DNA from: an uncultured Paracoccaceae bacterium
Lineage (GTDB): Bacteria > Pseudomonadota > Alphaproteobacteria > Rhodobacterales > Rhodobacteraceae
Reading direction: 5' to 3'
NCBI GenBank assembly: GCA_905182105.1
Contig: CAJJAR010000021.1
Location: forward strand, 62,001-126,000
Length of the DNA: 64,000 bases
In this document: piece by piece, positions 1-9,375 of the stretch
Position numbering within the stretch: position 1 is the stretch's first letter
Layout: each line of letters starts with the position of its first letter
Position numbers and translations under genes: made by a program
Notes under the pieces: model-generated
Told to the model about the DNA's origin: nothing
The model's database searches: none
What the model saw: only the letters and a program-made list of their open reading frames with translations

Positions 1-1471
<1,471 letters not shown>

Positions 1472-1485
1472 TTAGTCAGGTCATC

Positions 1486-2034
1486 CTACTTCGTGATGTT
1501 CAGTTTTAGGGTATATGTCCACGTGGCAACAGGACGATCCCGCGCAACTCTAAAGGTTTCTGCATCACCTAAGTATTCAAATCCACAATGGGTGAGTACT
1601 TTAGCTGCAGCAGGATTGTCTTGGAACACAGCGCTAAACATCGTGGCATTTGCCATCGGATTTGCGTCAACCAGGGTTTGTACCGCTTCAGAGGCTAGTT
1701 TGGTGTTCCAGTAAGCAGGAGCGACCCAATAGCCAACTTCAGATTGATCGCGATCCATTCGGGTCAAAGAGATGAGCCCCATCACTTCTGCACCGCCAGA
1801 CTTATGTCCATCTATAACCCAAACATCTTCATCACGTTCGTGCGCGATGCAGCGGTTCACAAAAGCTTCTGTGGTGCCTGGTGGCAAAGGATGAGGGATT
1901 GATGATGTCATACCTGCAACACGTTCATCTGATGCATAAAGTTCAATCAGACCCATATCTGAAACTCGCATTGGGCGTAGCACAAATCGATCAGTTTGAA
2001 TGGTGCCTTGTGTTTTGATTTCGCTCATTTCCAT
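1486..2034 (-). CDS. GNAT family N-acetyltransferase (RimJ-like)
   Basis: A 182-residue acetyl-CoA-dependent N-acetyltransferase of the RimJ/RimL (Acetyltransf_3) type. The N-terminal TDRFVLRPMRVSDM is the usual first strand and helix of that subfamily. SEVGYWVAPAYWNTKLASEAVQ corresponds to the beta4/acetyl-CoA loop region, and DNPAAAKVLTHCGFEYLG to the helix-strand signature near the C-terminus. The pyrophosphate loop (WNTKLASEA) departs from the classic R/Q-x-x-G-x-G/A. The substrate is unknown. Its start lies 2 bases after the LysE stop, so the two are one transcription unit read toward obg. An ATG two codons downstream is an alternative start. Confidence 0.85.
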   Translation of the reverse strand: MEMSEIKTQGTIQTDRFVLRPMRVSDMGLIELYASDERVAGMTSSIPHPLPPGTTEAFVNRCIAHERDEDVWVIDGHKSGGAEVMGLISLTRMDRDQSEVGYWVAPAYWNTKLASEAVQTLVDANPMANATMFSAVFQDNPAAAKVLTHCGFEYLGDAETFRVARDRPVATWTYTLKLNITK

Positions 2035-2036
2035 CG

Positions 2037-2639
2037 TTATGCTCCTCCTCCGAACAGTACGAAAAGCACAGATGCGACGGTTAGTGCCGCAAGCGTATAC
2101 ATTAGATAAGGTTCCGCCGGAGTACCTGCTAGTGTCTTGGCAATTCTATCCCCTGCGAGGGTCCAAAGTGGATGCATCAGAAATTGGCAGGCCAATAAAA
2201 CAGCCGCAATTGTTGCCGTTGCTTCAAACGTAGAAGTTCCAACGCCAACAAAGGCAGTAAACCCACCAACAATCATCCCCCACGCTTTTGGATTGAGCGG
2301 ATGAACGATCAGACCTGCCAAAAATCCCGGAGCTTTATCGCCGACTGATTTAGTTGAAAGGCGCATGTTTGCAACTTTCCAAGCTAACCAAACAATATAG
2401 GCGGCAGAGAGATATTTCAGAGCAAGAAAAATACAAGGGGCGCGCTCGGCCAGTTCCATCAATCCAAAGCCAATTGGCCAGATAATCAATTGTTTCCCAA
2501 AGACTACGCCCAGCATGAATGGTAATGCCTGACGGAACCCATACCGTGCACCTGTCGCAAGCAGCGCCATATTAGCAGGTCCGGGTGTCCCGACCTGTGA
2601 AGCCGCGAAAACGGCAAATGATGCAATTGCTACTGACAC
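2037..2639 (-). CDS. LysE family translocator (amino-acid exporter)
   Basis: A 200-residue inner-membrane protein with about six hydrophobic segments. The family signature GTPGPANMALLATGARYG lies near residues 17-34, and HPLNPKAWGMIVGGFTAF near 112-130 matches the second conserved LysE/RhtB block. Family members export basic or other amino acids or small metabolites by proton antiport; the substrate cannot be read here. It starts with GTG behind an AGAGAG ribosome-binding stretch. It sits just after the rpmA terminator hairpin and directly before the GNAT gene, a pairing that suggests export or modification of a shared small molecule, but this is inference. Confidence 0.88.
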   Translation of the reverse strand: MSVAIASFAVFAASQVGTPGPANMALLATGARYGFRQALPFMLGVVFGKQLIIWPIGFGLMELAERAPCIFLALKYLSAAYIVWLAWKVANMRLSTKSVGDKAPGFLAGLIVHPLNPKAWGMIVGGFTAFVGVGTSTFEATATIAAVLLACQFLMHPLWTLAGDRIAKTLAGTPAEPYLMYTLAALTVASVLFVLFGGGA

Positions 2640-2660
2640 TTGTAATTACTCTCTAAAAGG

Positions 2661-2698
2661 AAAAAGGACCGGCGCCTCCGCCGATCCTTTGTTTTTTT
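2661..2698. terminator. Bidirectional-looking intrinsic terminator after rpmA
   Basis: A 12-base-pair stem (2663-2674 with 2679-2690, one G-T wobble) closes a 4-base loop. It is flanked by an A-run at 2661-2665 (a U-run for minus transcripts) and a T-run at 2692-2698. It lies just downstream of rpmA on the minus strand and most likely ends the rplU-rpmA transcript, perhaps partially, since lysE follows closely. Confidence 0.8.
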
Positions 2699-2718
2699 AA
2701 AACCTGTAAGGGTACGAC

Positions 2719-2988
2719 TTATTCAGCAGCTTCCGCTGCCGGAAGTACCGAAATGAATTTACGGTTTTTAAGGCCGGTGCTGAAAGTCACGTGACCTTCA
2801 ACTTTAGCGAAGATCGTGTGATCCTTGCCCATGCCAACGCCTTCAGATGGCCAAAACTTTGTGCCGCGCTGACGCACGATGATGTTGCCAGGGATAACGG
2901 ATTCGCCGCCGTACTTTTTAACGCCTAGACGACGACCAGCTGAGTCGCGACCGTTCCGGGATGAACCGCCTGCTTTTTTATGTGCCAT
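2719..2988 (-). CDS. rpmA: 50S ribosomal protein L27
   Basis: L27 (89 residues) sits at the peptidyl-transferase centre of the 50S subunit, with its N-terminal tail reaching the P-site tRNA. The diagnostic start [16 protein letters not shown] is present without the cleavable N-terminal extension seen in Firmicutes. [28 protein letters not shown] is replaced only conservatively from the usual family core. A short AEAAE tail ends the protein. It follows rplU by 12 bases in the standard rplU-rpmA operon, and a strong terminator follows. Confidence 0.98.
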   Translation of the reverse strand: MAHKKAGGSSRNGRDSAGRRLGVKKYGGESVIPGNIIVRQRGTKFWPSEGVGMGKDHTIFAKVEGHVTFSTGLKNRKFISVLPAAEAAE

Positions 2989-3000
2989 TGGTGTCTCTCC

Positions 3001-3669
3001 TTATTTCGCTAGGTCGGCAGCTTGCGCAACCCACTCAGGCTTAACTTTAACAGATTCGAACGTTGCAACGTCAACCTTAGCCAAATCGGCGAAAGTTGCG
3101 ATACCTGCTTCAACCAATTTCTTAGCAGCGGCTGGACCGACGCCAGTGATTGCTGTCAGATCGTCACCACCAGCAGCTTTAGGAGCAGCTTTTGCAGCTG
3201 CAGTTTTAGGAGCAGCTTTTGTTGCTGCAGCTTTAGGGGCGGCTGAACGTTTTTGGTCTTTGTTAGCAGCAGGTGTGTTTGCGTCGATTGCAGCCAAAGC
3301 TACAGAACCAACGGAACCCGCACCAACAGCAGCATCAACACCAGATTTATCAGCGCCAGAAGCAAGGATATCTGTGATACGAACCAAAGTCAGTTTTTGA
3401 CGGTGGCCTTTAGTACGCTTGGAAGAGTGCTTACGACGACGCTTAACGAAGTTAATTGTCTTAACGCCTTTGATCTGGTCAATCACTTCGGCTTGTACAC
3501 CAGCACCCGCAACGAGAGGTGCACCAACAGTGACTGTGTCACCACCAAGCATCAATACGTCGTTGAATTGGATTTTTTGGCCAGCAATTGCAGCAAGTTT
3601 CTCAACACGGAGTACGTCTCCGGATTGAACTTTATACTGCTTGCCGCCGGTTTTAAGGACCGCGAACAT
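3001..3669 (-). CDS. rplU: 50S ribosomal protein L21 with C-terminal helix-hairpin-helix extension
   Basis: The first ~105 residues are ordinary L21: [18 protein letters not shown] at the start and [16 protein letters not shown] near residues 76-91, which contacts 23S rRNA. The protein then continues to 222 residues, about double the usual bacterial length. First comes a flexible Ala/Lys/Pro-rich stretch with AAPKAA-type repeats (about 144-168). Then follows a compact domain (about 169-222) with [19 protein letters not shown], a helix-hairpin-helix signature seen in nucleic-acid-binding proteins. There is no frameshift or second start between the parts. I believe such extended L21 proteins occur across Rhodobacteraceae; the function of the tail is not known to me. 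The gene leads the rplU-rpmA operon. Confidence 0.95.
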   Translation of the reverse strand: MFAVLKTGGKQYKVQSGDVLRVEKLAAIAGQKIQFNDVLMLGGDTVTVGAPLVAGAGVQAEVIDQIKGVKTINFVKRRRKHSSKRTKGHRQKLTLVRITDILASGADKSGVDAAVGAGSVGSVALAAIDANTPAANKDQKRSAAPKAAATKAAPKTAAAKAAPKAAGGDDLTAITGVGPAAAKKLVEAGIATFADLAKVDVATFESVKVKPEWVAQAADLAK

Positions 3670-3834
3670 GGGTCATTCCTTTGTTTTACCGCGTCGTTTG
3701 GCACCTATTTACATAGGGTTTCGTGGGTTTAAACCCGCCTCAGACAGCGCATCCGGTTTGGGATGTTCATGAAAATAAGGCGCAATGCGCCCGTATGGAA
3801 GCTGCCAAATGCACTTGATTGAGCCCTATGTCAA
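3670..3834 (-). promoter_or_regulatory. rplU promoter candidate and structured leader
   Basis: On the minus strand a consensus -35 hexamer TTGACA lies at 3834-3829, followed 17 bases later by a poor -10 (CATTTG). The transcript would then carry a small GC hairpin (around 3779-3791, stem GGGCGC/GCGCC) with a T-rich tail and a perfect 12-base palindrome GGGTTTAAACCC at 3725-3736, before an AAGGAATG-type ribosome-binding region next to the rplU start. The leader could allow ribosomal-protein autoregulation, but the structure alone does not show this. Confidence 0.4.
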
Positions 3835-3857
3835 GCATCATAGGCGCATTTGGACCT

Positions 3858-4667
3858 CTATAAATCTGAAGCCACCATGTTTAGCGCTATCGCCCGACCC
3901 AAAGCATACGATATGTCTGCGTACATTGAGCCAAAGCCTTCAAATATCGCAGCATTTAAAGCACGGCCAGCTTGCGTTTGAGTAAAAGCAACTAAAGTTG
4001 CTATTTCGCTATCATCAAGGGGTTGGTAACTGAGCAAAAGATAACCCATCATCCAGTTGGTGGTGTCCCTTCGAATTTCACTCTCTTGTGCCCAGGTTTG
4101 TTCGATGACCTCGTCCACCGAGGCTTCAAAAGCCCCTCCATCGACCAAGCCTAGGTAAAACTTATAGTTAGGAGTTAGAGTGGCTGTTACATTGCGGTCA
4201 ATCAATTGGTCAGCATCATTTATCGTTAAAATATTTTCCACGGATTGTGGATCTTCTGCCAAAGCTATTTGATAGCTATCCACAGCTAAGTTTTTAATGT
4301 CAATGTGCTGCATGGCAGCACGTGCAGCCATTTCCAACTCGACAATATCCACCCCCAACAATCCACTATAAAACTGATTGATCTGACGAAGTTGGTCTTC
4401 AGGAAGCGTTGCAATCTCATTGCGTACAATTTCCGACATGAGTTGGATGTTATATATTGTATCTATCTGTTCGGCCCAAACGGGCCCATCCTGCCCGTTT
4501 AACATATCTGTATCTAGTGAATCTGCGCAATCAATTCCCTCACTACGGACAATTTCGATCAATTCCGCTAAGCGCAAGTGGTCCATTGCGAGAGTCACTT
4601 GCACCTGAGCGCTCGCTCCCGTCGCAAAACCCCAACTAAACAACAAACACGAAAGAAAACGAAACAT
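3858..4667 (-). CDS. Secreted DUF2059-like protein (second of a pair)
   Basis: A 269-residue protein of unknown function. Residues 1-20 form a signal peptide with a hydrophobic core and an ASA-Q cleavage-like site, so the protein is probably periplasmic. The mature part is all-helical by appearance and acidic, with LPEDQLRQINQFYSGLLG near residue 95 and LVAFTQTQAGRALNAAIFEGF near residue 225. The pattern 'helix, F-Y/T-x-S/T-x-x-G' fits DUF2059 repeats, which I assign from memory with moderate confidence. Its ATG shares one base with the stop of the upstream gene (TAATG), so translation is coupled. It was probably derived by duplication from that neighbour. Confidence 0.75.
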   Translation of the reverse strand: MFRFLSCLLFSWGFATGASAQVQVTLAMDHLRLAELIEIVRSEGIDCADSLDTDMLNGQDGPVWAEQIDTIYNIQLMSEIVRNEIATLPEDQLRQINQFYSGLLGVDIVELEMAARAAMQHIDIKNLAVDSYQIALAEDPQSVENILTINDADQLIDRNVTATLTPNYKFYLGLVDGGAFEASVDEVIEQTWAQESEIRRDTTNWMMGYLLLSYQPLDDSEIATLVAFTQTQAGRALNAAIFEGFGSMYADISYALGRAIALNMVASDL

Positions 4668-5506
4668 TAGAGATCTTCGCTAGGTTGCAAAGTTGCCATT
4701 CGAACAGCTAACTCTTCATATCGATCGGCCATAATAGAAAACTGTACAGCATTCATGAGGTCATAGATTTTTTGCATTTTAGGGTTTTCCAATGCTTTGG
4801 TATATTCTTCGACCTCAGAGTCAGAAAACGCCTGATAGGTGTAGGCAGCCCCTGCCAACCCAGATGCCTGAAGCGAAAACCGCAACTCAGCTTCTTCGTT
4901 GCGCAACATTTCGCGAAGGTCTGCTTCATCCAGACTTAATTCAATCACACCGGCTCCAGCGGCGGCCATCAGAAAGCGAACCTGAACTTCTTGGATTGCG
5001 CGAACAGATGTGCCAGCAGCGTCACTGGCTGCGTTCATGCGCTTTAACAATTCGATCCGTGGGGACCCTATACGGATCAACCCGTCAACAATTGCTTCAC
5101 CACTTTCCGATTTCAGTTCATTGTCATCGGATAAGTGAGAAGCGTTTTCGACCTCAACCAGTCTCTCGCCCAATTCCGACGCATAAAAGCCTACTGCATG
5201 CTCTAGTAACTCAGCGCTCAGCGCCTCTGACAACATATCCAATGCCATTTCACGCATAATTTCTGAGGCAAAAATATCGTTTGCGAGTAACGTCCATTGA
5301 TAGCCAAAGTCGTCAGCGTCCAACCCAAGCATCATCGGTGCACTTTTTGCGGAAAGTCGGATACTGTCTAATGATACATCAAACCCAGTGACGTTAAGAA
5401 ACCTCTCGACCTCAGCCCTGTCTTTTGCTTGCGCTGCAGATGCGTTGAAAGAGGCCATCATAACAGCTGTAAACACTAATAACGATATCAATTTTAAGAC
5501 GCGCAT
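4667..5506 (-). CDS. Secreted DUF2059-like protein (first of a pair)
   Basis: A 279-residue exported protein of unknown function. The chosen start (5506) follows a good GGAG ribosome-binding site and gives a clean signal peptide (MRVLKLISLLVFTAVMMASF, then an ASA-A cleavage-like site). The open frame extends 19 codons upstream without such support. The mature chain has LLEHAVGFYASELGERLVEVE near residue 100 and YTKALENPKMQKIYDLMNA near residue 235, both of the 'F-Y-x-S/T-x-x-G' type seen in DUF2059. It overlaps the next gene by a single base. The pair sits behind rplU on the same strand but with its own 5' region. No catalytic motif is visible. Confidence 0.76.
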   Translation of the reverse strand: MRVLKLISLLVFTAVMMASFNASAAQAKDRAEVERFLNVTGFDVSLDSIRLSAKSAPMMLGLDADDFGYQWTLLANDIFASEIMREMALDMLSEALSAELLEHAVGFYASELGERLVEVENASHLSDDNELKSESGEAIVDGLIRIGSPRIELLKRMNAASDAAGTSVRAIQEVQVRFLMAAAGAGVIELSLDEADLREMLRNEEAELRFSLQASGLAGAAYTYQAFSDSEVEEYTKALENPKMQKIYDLMNAVQFSIMADRYEELAVRMATLQPSEDL

Positions 5507-5721
5507 TTGGTTCTCCAGTGACAACATTGGTTTATAACTTAGGTGATATCGGCCAACCTGCAAATGAATTGCGCGTTATCTGAGCATAAAAATAGAAAAC
5601 CTGCCTCTGCTCGCAGCAGACGCACCTTCGAGCCTTATTTTACCCGAAAAAACCCTGAGGTTGCCGTTGTGCCGCCCCAATTGCGGTCCAAAAAACCGAT
5701 TAAATTAGGAGTCAAAGATCG

Positions 5722-5904
5722 ATGTCTAACTTTCATAATCGCAATGATCCGCGCCATAAACGCTTGTTCGAATTGCTACGTCAGAAACACGTTGCCACTC
5801 ATTTGGGCGATTCATCACAGCCGCTTAGGGTCCGTAAAGTAGACAGTGATGAACTGGACGAGATCAAACGCATTGCGACACGCTCAATCAGTCGCGCACA
5901 CTAA
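5722..5904 (+). CDS. Small protein of unknown function (60 aa)
   Basis: A short basic protein with two likely helices (HKRLFELLRQKHVATHLG and DSDELDEIKRIATRSI). A near-consensus AGGAG lies about 11 bases before the ATG. It ends 2 bases from the convergent rlmE stop. I do not recognise the family. Codon use looks like the neighbours, and the ribosome-binding site makes a real gene more likely than chance. Confidence 0.5.
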   Translation: MSNFHNRNDPRHKRLFELLRQKHVATHLGDSSQPLRVRKVDSDELDEIKRIATRSISRAH

Positions 5905-5906
5905 TC

Positions 5907-6683
5907 TCAGTCGAATGGGCTGTACGTTTCGCCCTCAATTGCGCCTTTGAAACCTAAAGCAACGACAAATTTCTCAGAGCTATCTGATCGTGAAGCCGGT
6001 GGTTTGAAGTTGTGCACCTTTGTAAAGCGCTGCTTCAAAACTTTCTGCAAGTCGCCCTCAGCACCACCGGCCAAAACTTTAGCTACAAACGTACCACCAT
6101 CTTCGAGCACATCGAATGAAAAGTAAGCCGCAGCCTCGCACAGTGAAATAATCTTAAGGTGATCTGTTTGTTTGTGGCCGGAACTAGACGCTGCCATATC
6201 AGACATAACAACATCAGCCTTACCACCAAGCCATTCTTTGACTTGATCATCTGCACCCTCGTCCATGAAATCCAAAACGTGCAGCTCACAACCTGCAATC
6301 GTGTCCATTTCTTGCAGATCAATTCCTAGGATCGTACCAACTGCTTTACCAGACTTTTCACCCAAAATGTTTGAGCGTTTTACCGCAACCTGACACCAGC
6401 CACCTGGGGCCGCGCCAAGGTCGACAATCCGTGCACCAGGCACAAGGAAGCGAAACTTGTCATCAAGCTCCATAATCTTATACGCCGCACGACCACGATA
6501 ACCTTCAGCCTTAGCGCGCTTCACATATGGATCATTCAACTGGCGTTGTAGCCAGCGGGTAGAACTGTTCGAACGGCCACGAGCAGTTTTAACCTTTACC
6601 TTCAGGTCACGTTGCCCACGGCCAGATGTGTTCTTGCCTGTGGGGGTTTTACCGCCACCGCTTGGTCCAGGTGTTTTTGCCAT
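5907..6683 (-). CDS. rlmE: 23S rRNA (uridine-2552-2'-O)-methyltransferase
   Basis: RlmE (FtsJ/RrmJ) methylates U2552 in the A-loop of 23S rRNA using S-adenosylmethionine, late in 50S assembly. The 258-residue protein has a basic, disordered N-terminus (~40 residues, Gly/Lys/Arg-rich). It is followed by RSRAAYK-like [14 protein letters not shown] (catalytic Lys), the SAM motif [32 protein letters not shown] (catalytic Asp) and FVAKVLAGG (second catalytic Lys). It starts 3 bases after the Ppx/GppA stop behind a GGAG site, so the two genes form one unit. Confidence 0.95.
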   Translation of the reverse strand: MAKTPGPSGGGKTPTGKNTSGRGQRDLKVKVKTARGRSNSSTRWLQRQLNDPYVKRAKAEGYRGRAAYKIMELDDKFRFLVPGARIVDLGAAPGGWCQVAVKRSNILGEKSGKAVGTILGIDLQEMDTIAGCELHVLDFMDEGADDQVKEWLGGKADVVMSDMAASSSGHKQTDHLKIISLCEAAAYFSFDVLEDGGTFVAKVLAGGAEGDLQKVLKQRFTKVHNFKPPASRSDSSEKFVVALGFKGAIEGETYSPFD

Positions 6684-6686
6684 CTT

Positions 6687-7823
6687 TTATAGTGCTCCGC
6701 GTTCTAATACGCCATCGGCGCTCATTTGTGCGTATAATAGGCCTTCTCGCAAACCGCGATCCGCAACTGACAATCTATCGGTGGGCCAACAGCGCATTAA
6801 CGCCTGTAGGATGGCAGCGCCAGACATAATCAACGCCTGACGGTCCTGACCAATCCGTGGATCCGCGCGCCGCCCTGCTGGGCCCATATCAAGGTAAGAC
6901 TGAATAACGGTGTCGATCTGGGTGGAAGACATGCGTAGACCGTCAACTTTGGTACGGTCATAACGCTTAAGGTTTAAGTGACTCGCTGCGACGGTTGTCA
7001 CGGTGCCCGACGTTCCAACAATCTGGAAACGATCCCGCGCCTTTTCGTCGTGGTAAGGTGCAAAGTCTGACAGGCTTTCTTCGAAGAAGCAGCTCATTAA
7101 CGCGAACCGCGCTCCATCGTCATCAACATCAATGAACTGATCACGCAAGGTTGCGACGCCCAGCGGGACACTAATCCAATCGACAACACGCGCAGATGGG
7201 ATGCTTTTGTTGCTTCGAGCAAATCCAGTTTCTAGCTGCATAATCGAATGTGGACGATCGCGTTTCGGAACTTGGGACATGTCAATCCAAACCAATTCCG
7301 TCGATCCACCGCCAATATCAACAACCAGCAGGTTCTCTGTTTTCTTGTTCACCAATGGCGCACAAGAAATTGCAGCCAGTCGTGCTTCTTCTTTAGGAGC
7401 TATAATATCCAAACGCAGACCTGTTTCACGGTGTACACGTTTGATGAAATCTTCAGCATTTAATGCACGACGACATGCCTCTGTTGCAACCAGCCGCATC
7501 CGCTTAACGCGATGTTTGCGCAGCTTTTGCTGACAAATTCGCAATGCTTGAATGGTACGCGTCATGGATCCGCGCGACAAGCGTCCAGATTTCTCAAGCC
7601 CCGCGCCCAATTGAACGGACTTCGAGAAGCTATCGACCACATGAAAACCTGTGCCCTTCGGCTGGGCAATCAACATGCGGCAACTATTTGTTCCCAGATC
7701 AAGCGCTGCATACAGCGGTTTTGATACGGGCCGTGCCGGTACGGGGCTCAGAATAGGACCCATTTCTGGGCTTTCGGCCTTATTTTCGAGCGCGCCCGCA
7801 CCTTTGGGACGCTTTGGCGCCAT
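6687..7823 (-). CDS. Ppx/GppA family phosphatase
   Basis: A 378-residue enzyme of the ASKHA fold that hydrolyses polyphosphate or guanosine pentaphosphate; which one cannot be decided from sequence. Visible are the phosphate-1 loop YAALDLGTNSCRMLIA (about residues 39-54), EEARLAAISC around 150 and the phosphate-2 loop LLVVDIGGGSTELVW near 170. The substrate-recognition C-terminal HD-like domain of long E. coli Ppx is missing, as is usual for alphaproteobacterial single-domain members. The first ~35 residues are basic and proline-rich, probably disordered. It is co-transcribed with rlmE, a pairing common in Rhodobacteraceae. Confidence 0.92.
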   Translation of the reverse strand: MAPKRPKGAGALENKAESPEMGPILSPVPARPVSKPLYAALDLGTNSCRMLIAQPKGTGFHVVDSFSKSVQLGAGLEKSGRLSRGSMTRTIQALRICQQKLRKHRVKRMRLVATEACRRALNAEDFIKRVHRETGLRLDIIAPKEEARLAAISCAPLVNKKTENLLVVDIGGGSTELVWIDMSQVPKRDRPHSIMQLETGFARSNKSIPSARVVDWISVPLGVATLRDQFIDVDDDGARFALMSCFFEESLSDFAPYHDEKARDRFQIVGTSGTVTTVAASHLNLKRYDRTKVDGLRMSSTQIDTVIQSYLDMGPAGRRADPRIGQDRQALIMSGAAILQALMRCWPTDRLSVADRGLREGLLYAQMSADGVLERGAL

Positions 7824-8097
7824 GGTTTGCGCCTTTCATTACGAGTTACCTCAACGATAGGCCTTGCCAGCCCCCCGCGCAAGTGGCCCATTGGTCCTTT
7901 GCGTCTGCTTTGGCGTTTTTCTCATTCATAAAAGACATGAAGATTTTGGGTGCTCCAGATACTGGTCAAACTGAGCGTCACAGATTAGCGATAGGTCGCG
8001 GAATGATCTGTTTCTGTCGAAAAACGGCGCCGGAATCAGAAATGGCTGTCTTAGATAATAAACAGAGGCGAAAAATGAATCAGGGAGCACTACTTAT

Positions 8098-8394
8098 ATG
8101 CCAAATGTAACAATCGTCTATTGGCGTGATATTCCAGCCCAAGTGATTGTGGGTAAAGGACGTCGTGGTTCCAAACGCCAGCTTGAAGAACGTTTCGAAC
8201 AAGCGATTGATCGTGCAGCTATGAAGGTGGACGCCAAGGACGCTGATGCATATTTGGCAGAATGGCGCAAAGCAGCTCCTTACCAGATGGACGGTGATCC
8301 TGATGAAATCGTCGAAGCCGAGGCTTTGCGCCTTGAAGCTGAGTACGACCAAGAACGCCTCAAAGCCCTTATTGCCAACGACGGACACGCCTAA
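8098..8394 (+). CDS. 'Virulence factor' family (PF13769-type) protein
   Basis: A 98-residue cytoplasmic protein whose family name is historical and does not indicate virulence. Characteristic features are VTIVYWRDIPAQVIVGKGRR at the N-terminus, ERFEQAIDRAAMK near residue 35 and DADAYLAEWRKAAPY near residue 55. It starts the plus-strand one-carbon cluster: 27 bases later comes an MTHFR-like gene, then a methyltetrahydrofolate:corrinoid methyltransferase. The recurring association in Rhodobacteraceae suggests a helper role in methyl-group transfer, but the biochemical role is not known to me. A GGGAG ribosome-binding site lies about 11 bases before the ATG. Confidence 0.83.
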   Translation: MPNVTIVYWRDIPAQVIVGKGRRGSKRQLEERFEQAIDRAAMKVDAKDADAYLAEWRKAAPYQMDGDPDEIVEAEALRLEAEYDQERLKALIANDGHA

Positions 8395-8421
8395 AGAACA
8401 GGCCCTAAGAAAGGGAAGCCA

Positions 8422-9351
8422 ATGGCTTTGCTCAACTTTAAAAAATCCGAGGGTCCAATCGCTGGCTCCCTTAGCCCTGAAGTCGAAGCCTTTTTGCAAG
8501 GTTATTCGATTGAAGTAATGCCGCGCACCGCTTCTAAAGTTGAAGACTTTCGCTCAATCCTTCCCAAAGGCACCCGCGTTTATGTCGCCCACATCGAGGG
8601 CACTCCGATTGAGGACATGGTTTCCACAGCCGCGCGTTTGAACGCGGAAGGCTTTGATGTAATGCCGCACTTCCCTGCCCGCATCATCAAGGATCAGGCC
8701 ACTTTGACCGACTGGATTGCACGCTATCAAGGTGAAGCGAACGTCAATCAAGCCTTGTTGCTGGCAGGTGGCGTGACCAAACCCCACGGTGATTACCATT
8801 CTTCAATGCAATTGATGGAAAGTGGTGAGTTCGACAGAGCAGGTTTCAAACGCCTTCATGTTGCGGGTCATCCCGAAGGCAATAAAGACATCGACCCCAC
8901 GGGCGGTATGGCCAATGTGGACGAAGCTTTGCGCTGGAAACAAGACTTTTCAAACCGCTCGGATGCTGAGATGGCTTTAGCTACACAGTTCGCATTTGAG
9001 TCCGGTCCAATTATTGAATGGGCTAAATCCTTAGAGGACGCTGGAATCAATATCCCAATCCACATCGGAATCGCAGGACCTGCTAAGCTGCAAACTATGA
9101 TCAAGTTCGCCATCGCTTGCGGTGTTGGGCCCTCTTTGCGTGTGCTGCAACGCCGCGCAAAAGATGTAACCAAACTGCTGCTCCCCTTTGAACCAACTGA
9201 GGTAATTAGCGAACTGGCTGCGCATGCCGCGGCCAACCCTGACACAAACATCGTCAAAGTGCATTTTTTCCCACTGGGTGGGATCAAGACAAATGCAAAC
9301 TGGGCTATTTCGAACGGTGGCAGCGCAGCTGTTCCCGTTAACGCATCTTAA
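8422..9351 (+). CDS. Methylenetetrahydrofolate reductase-like protein
   Basis: A 309-residue protein of the MTHFR TIM-barrel family, expected to interconvert methylene-H4folate and methyl-H4folate with bound FAD. Support: IEVMPRTASKVEDF near residue 33 (equivalent of the E-x-x-P start of MetF), YVAHIEGTPIEDM, LLLAGGVTKPHGDY near 115, KRLHVAGHPEGN near 150 (MetF AGYPE-H region), and FFPLGGIKTNANW near the end. It is more divergent than housekeeping MetF, so it is probably a catabolic version running methyl-H4folate oxidation for demethylation pathways; that direction is inferred from its neighbours. A GAAAGGGAAG site precedes the ATG. Confidence 0.86.
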   Translation: MALLNFKKSEGPIAGSLSPEVEAFLQGYSIEVMPRTASKVEDFRSILPKGTRVYVAHIEGTPIEDMVSTAARLNAEGFDVMPHFPARIIKDQATLTDWIARYQGEANVNQALLLAGGVTKPHGDYHSSMQLMESGEFDRAGFKRLHVAGHPEGNKDIDPTGGMANVDEALRWKQDFSNRSDAEMALATQFAFESGPIIEWAKSLEDAGINIPIHIGIAGPAKLQTMIKFAIACGVGPSLRVLQRRAKDVTKLLLPFEPTEVISELAAHAAANPDTNIVKVHFFPLGGIKTNANWAISNGGSAAVPVNAS

Positions 9352-9375
9352 TTTCGTCTTCTAAGGACACAGCAC

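Noticed and set aside
3170-3245. Short tandem DNA repeat in rplU
   Set aside because: It is the coding consequence of AAPKAA-type protein repeats in the linker rather than an independent element.
8868-9287. A 139-codon antisense frame inside the MTHFR-like gene
   Set aside because: Antisense to well-conserved coding sequence, with no ribosome-binding site or recognisable domain.
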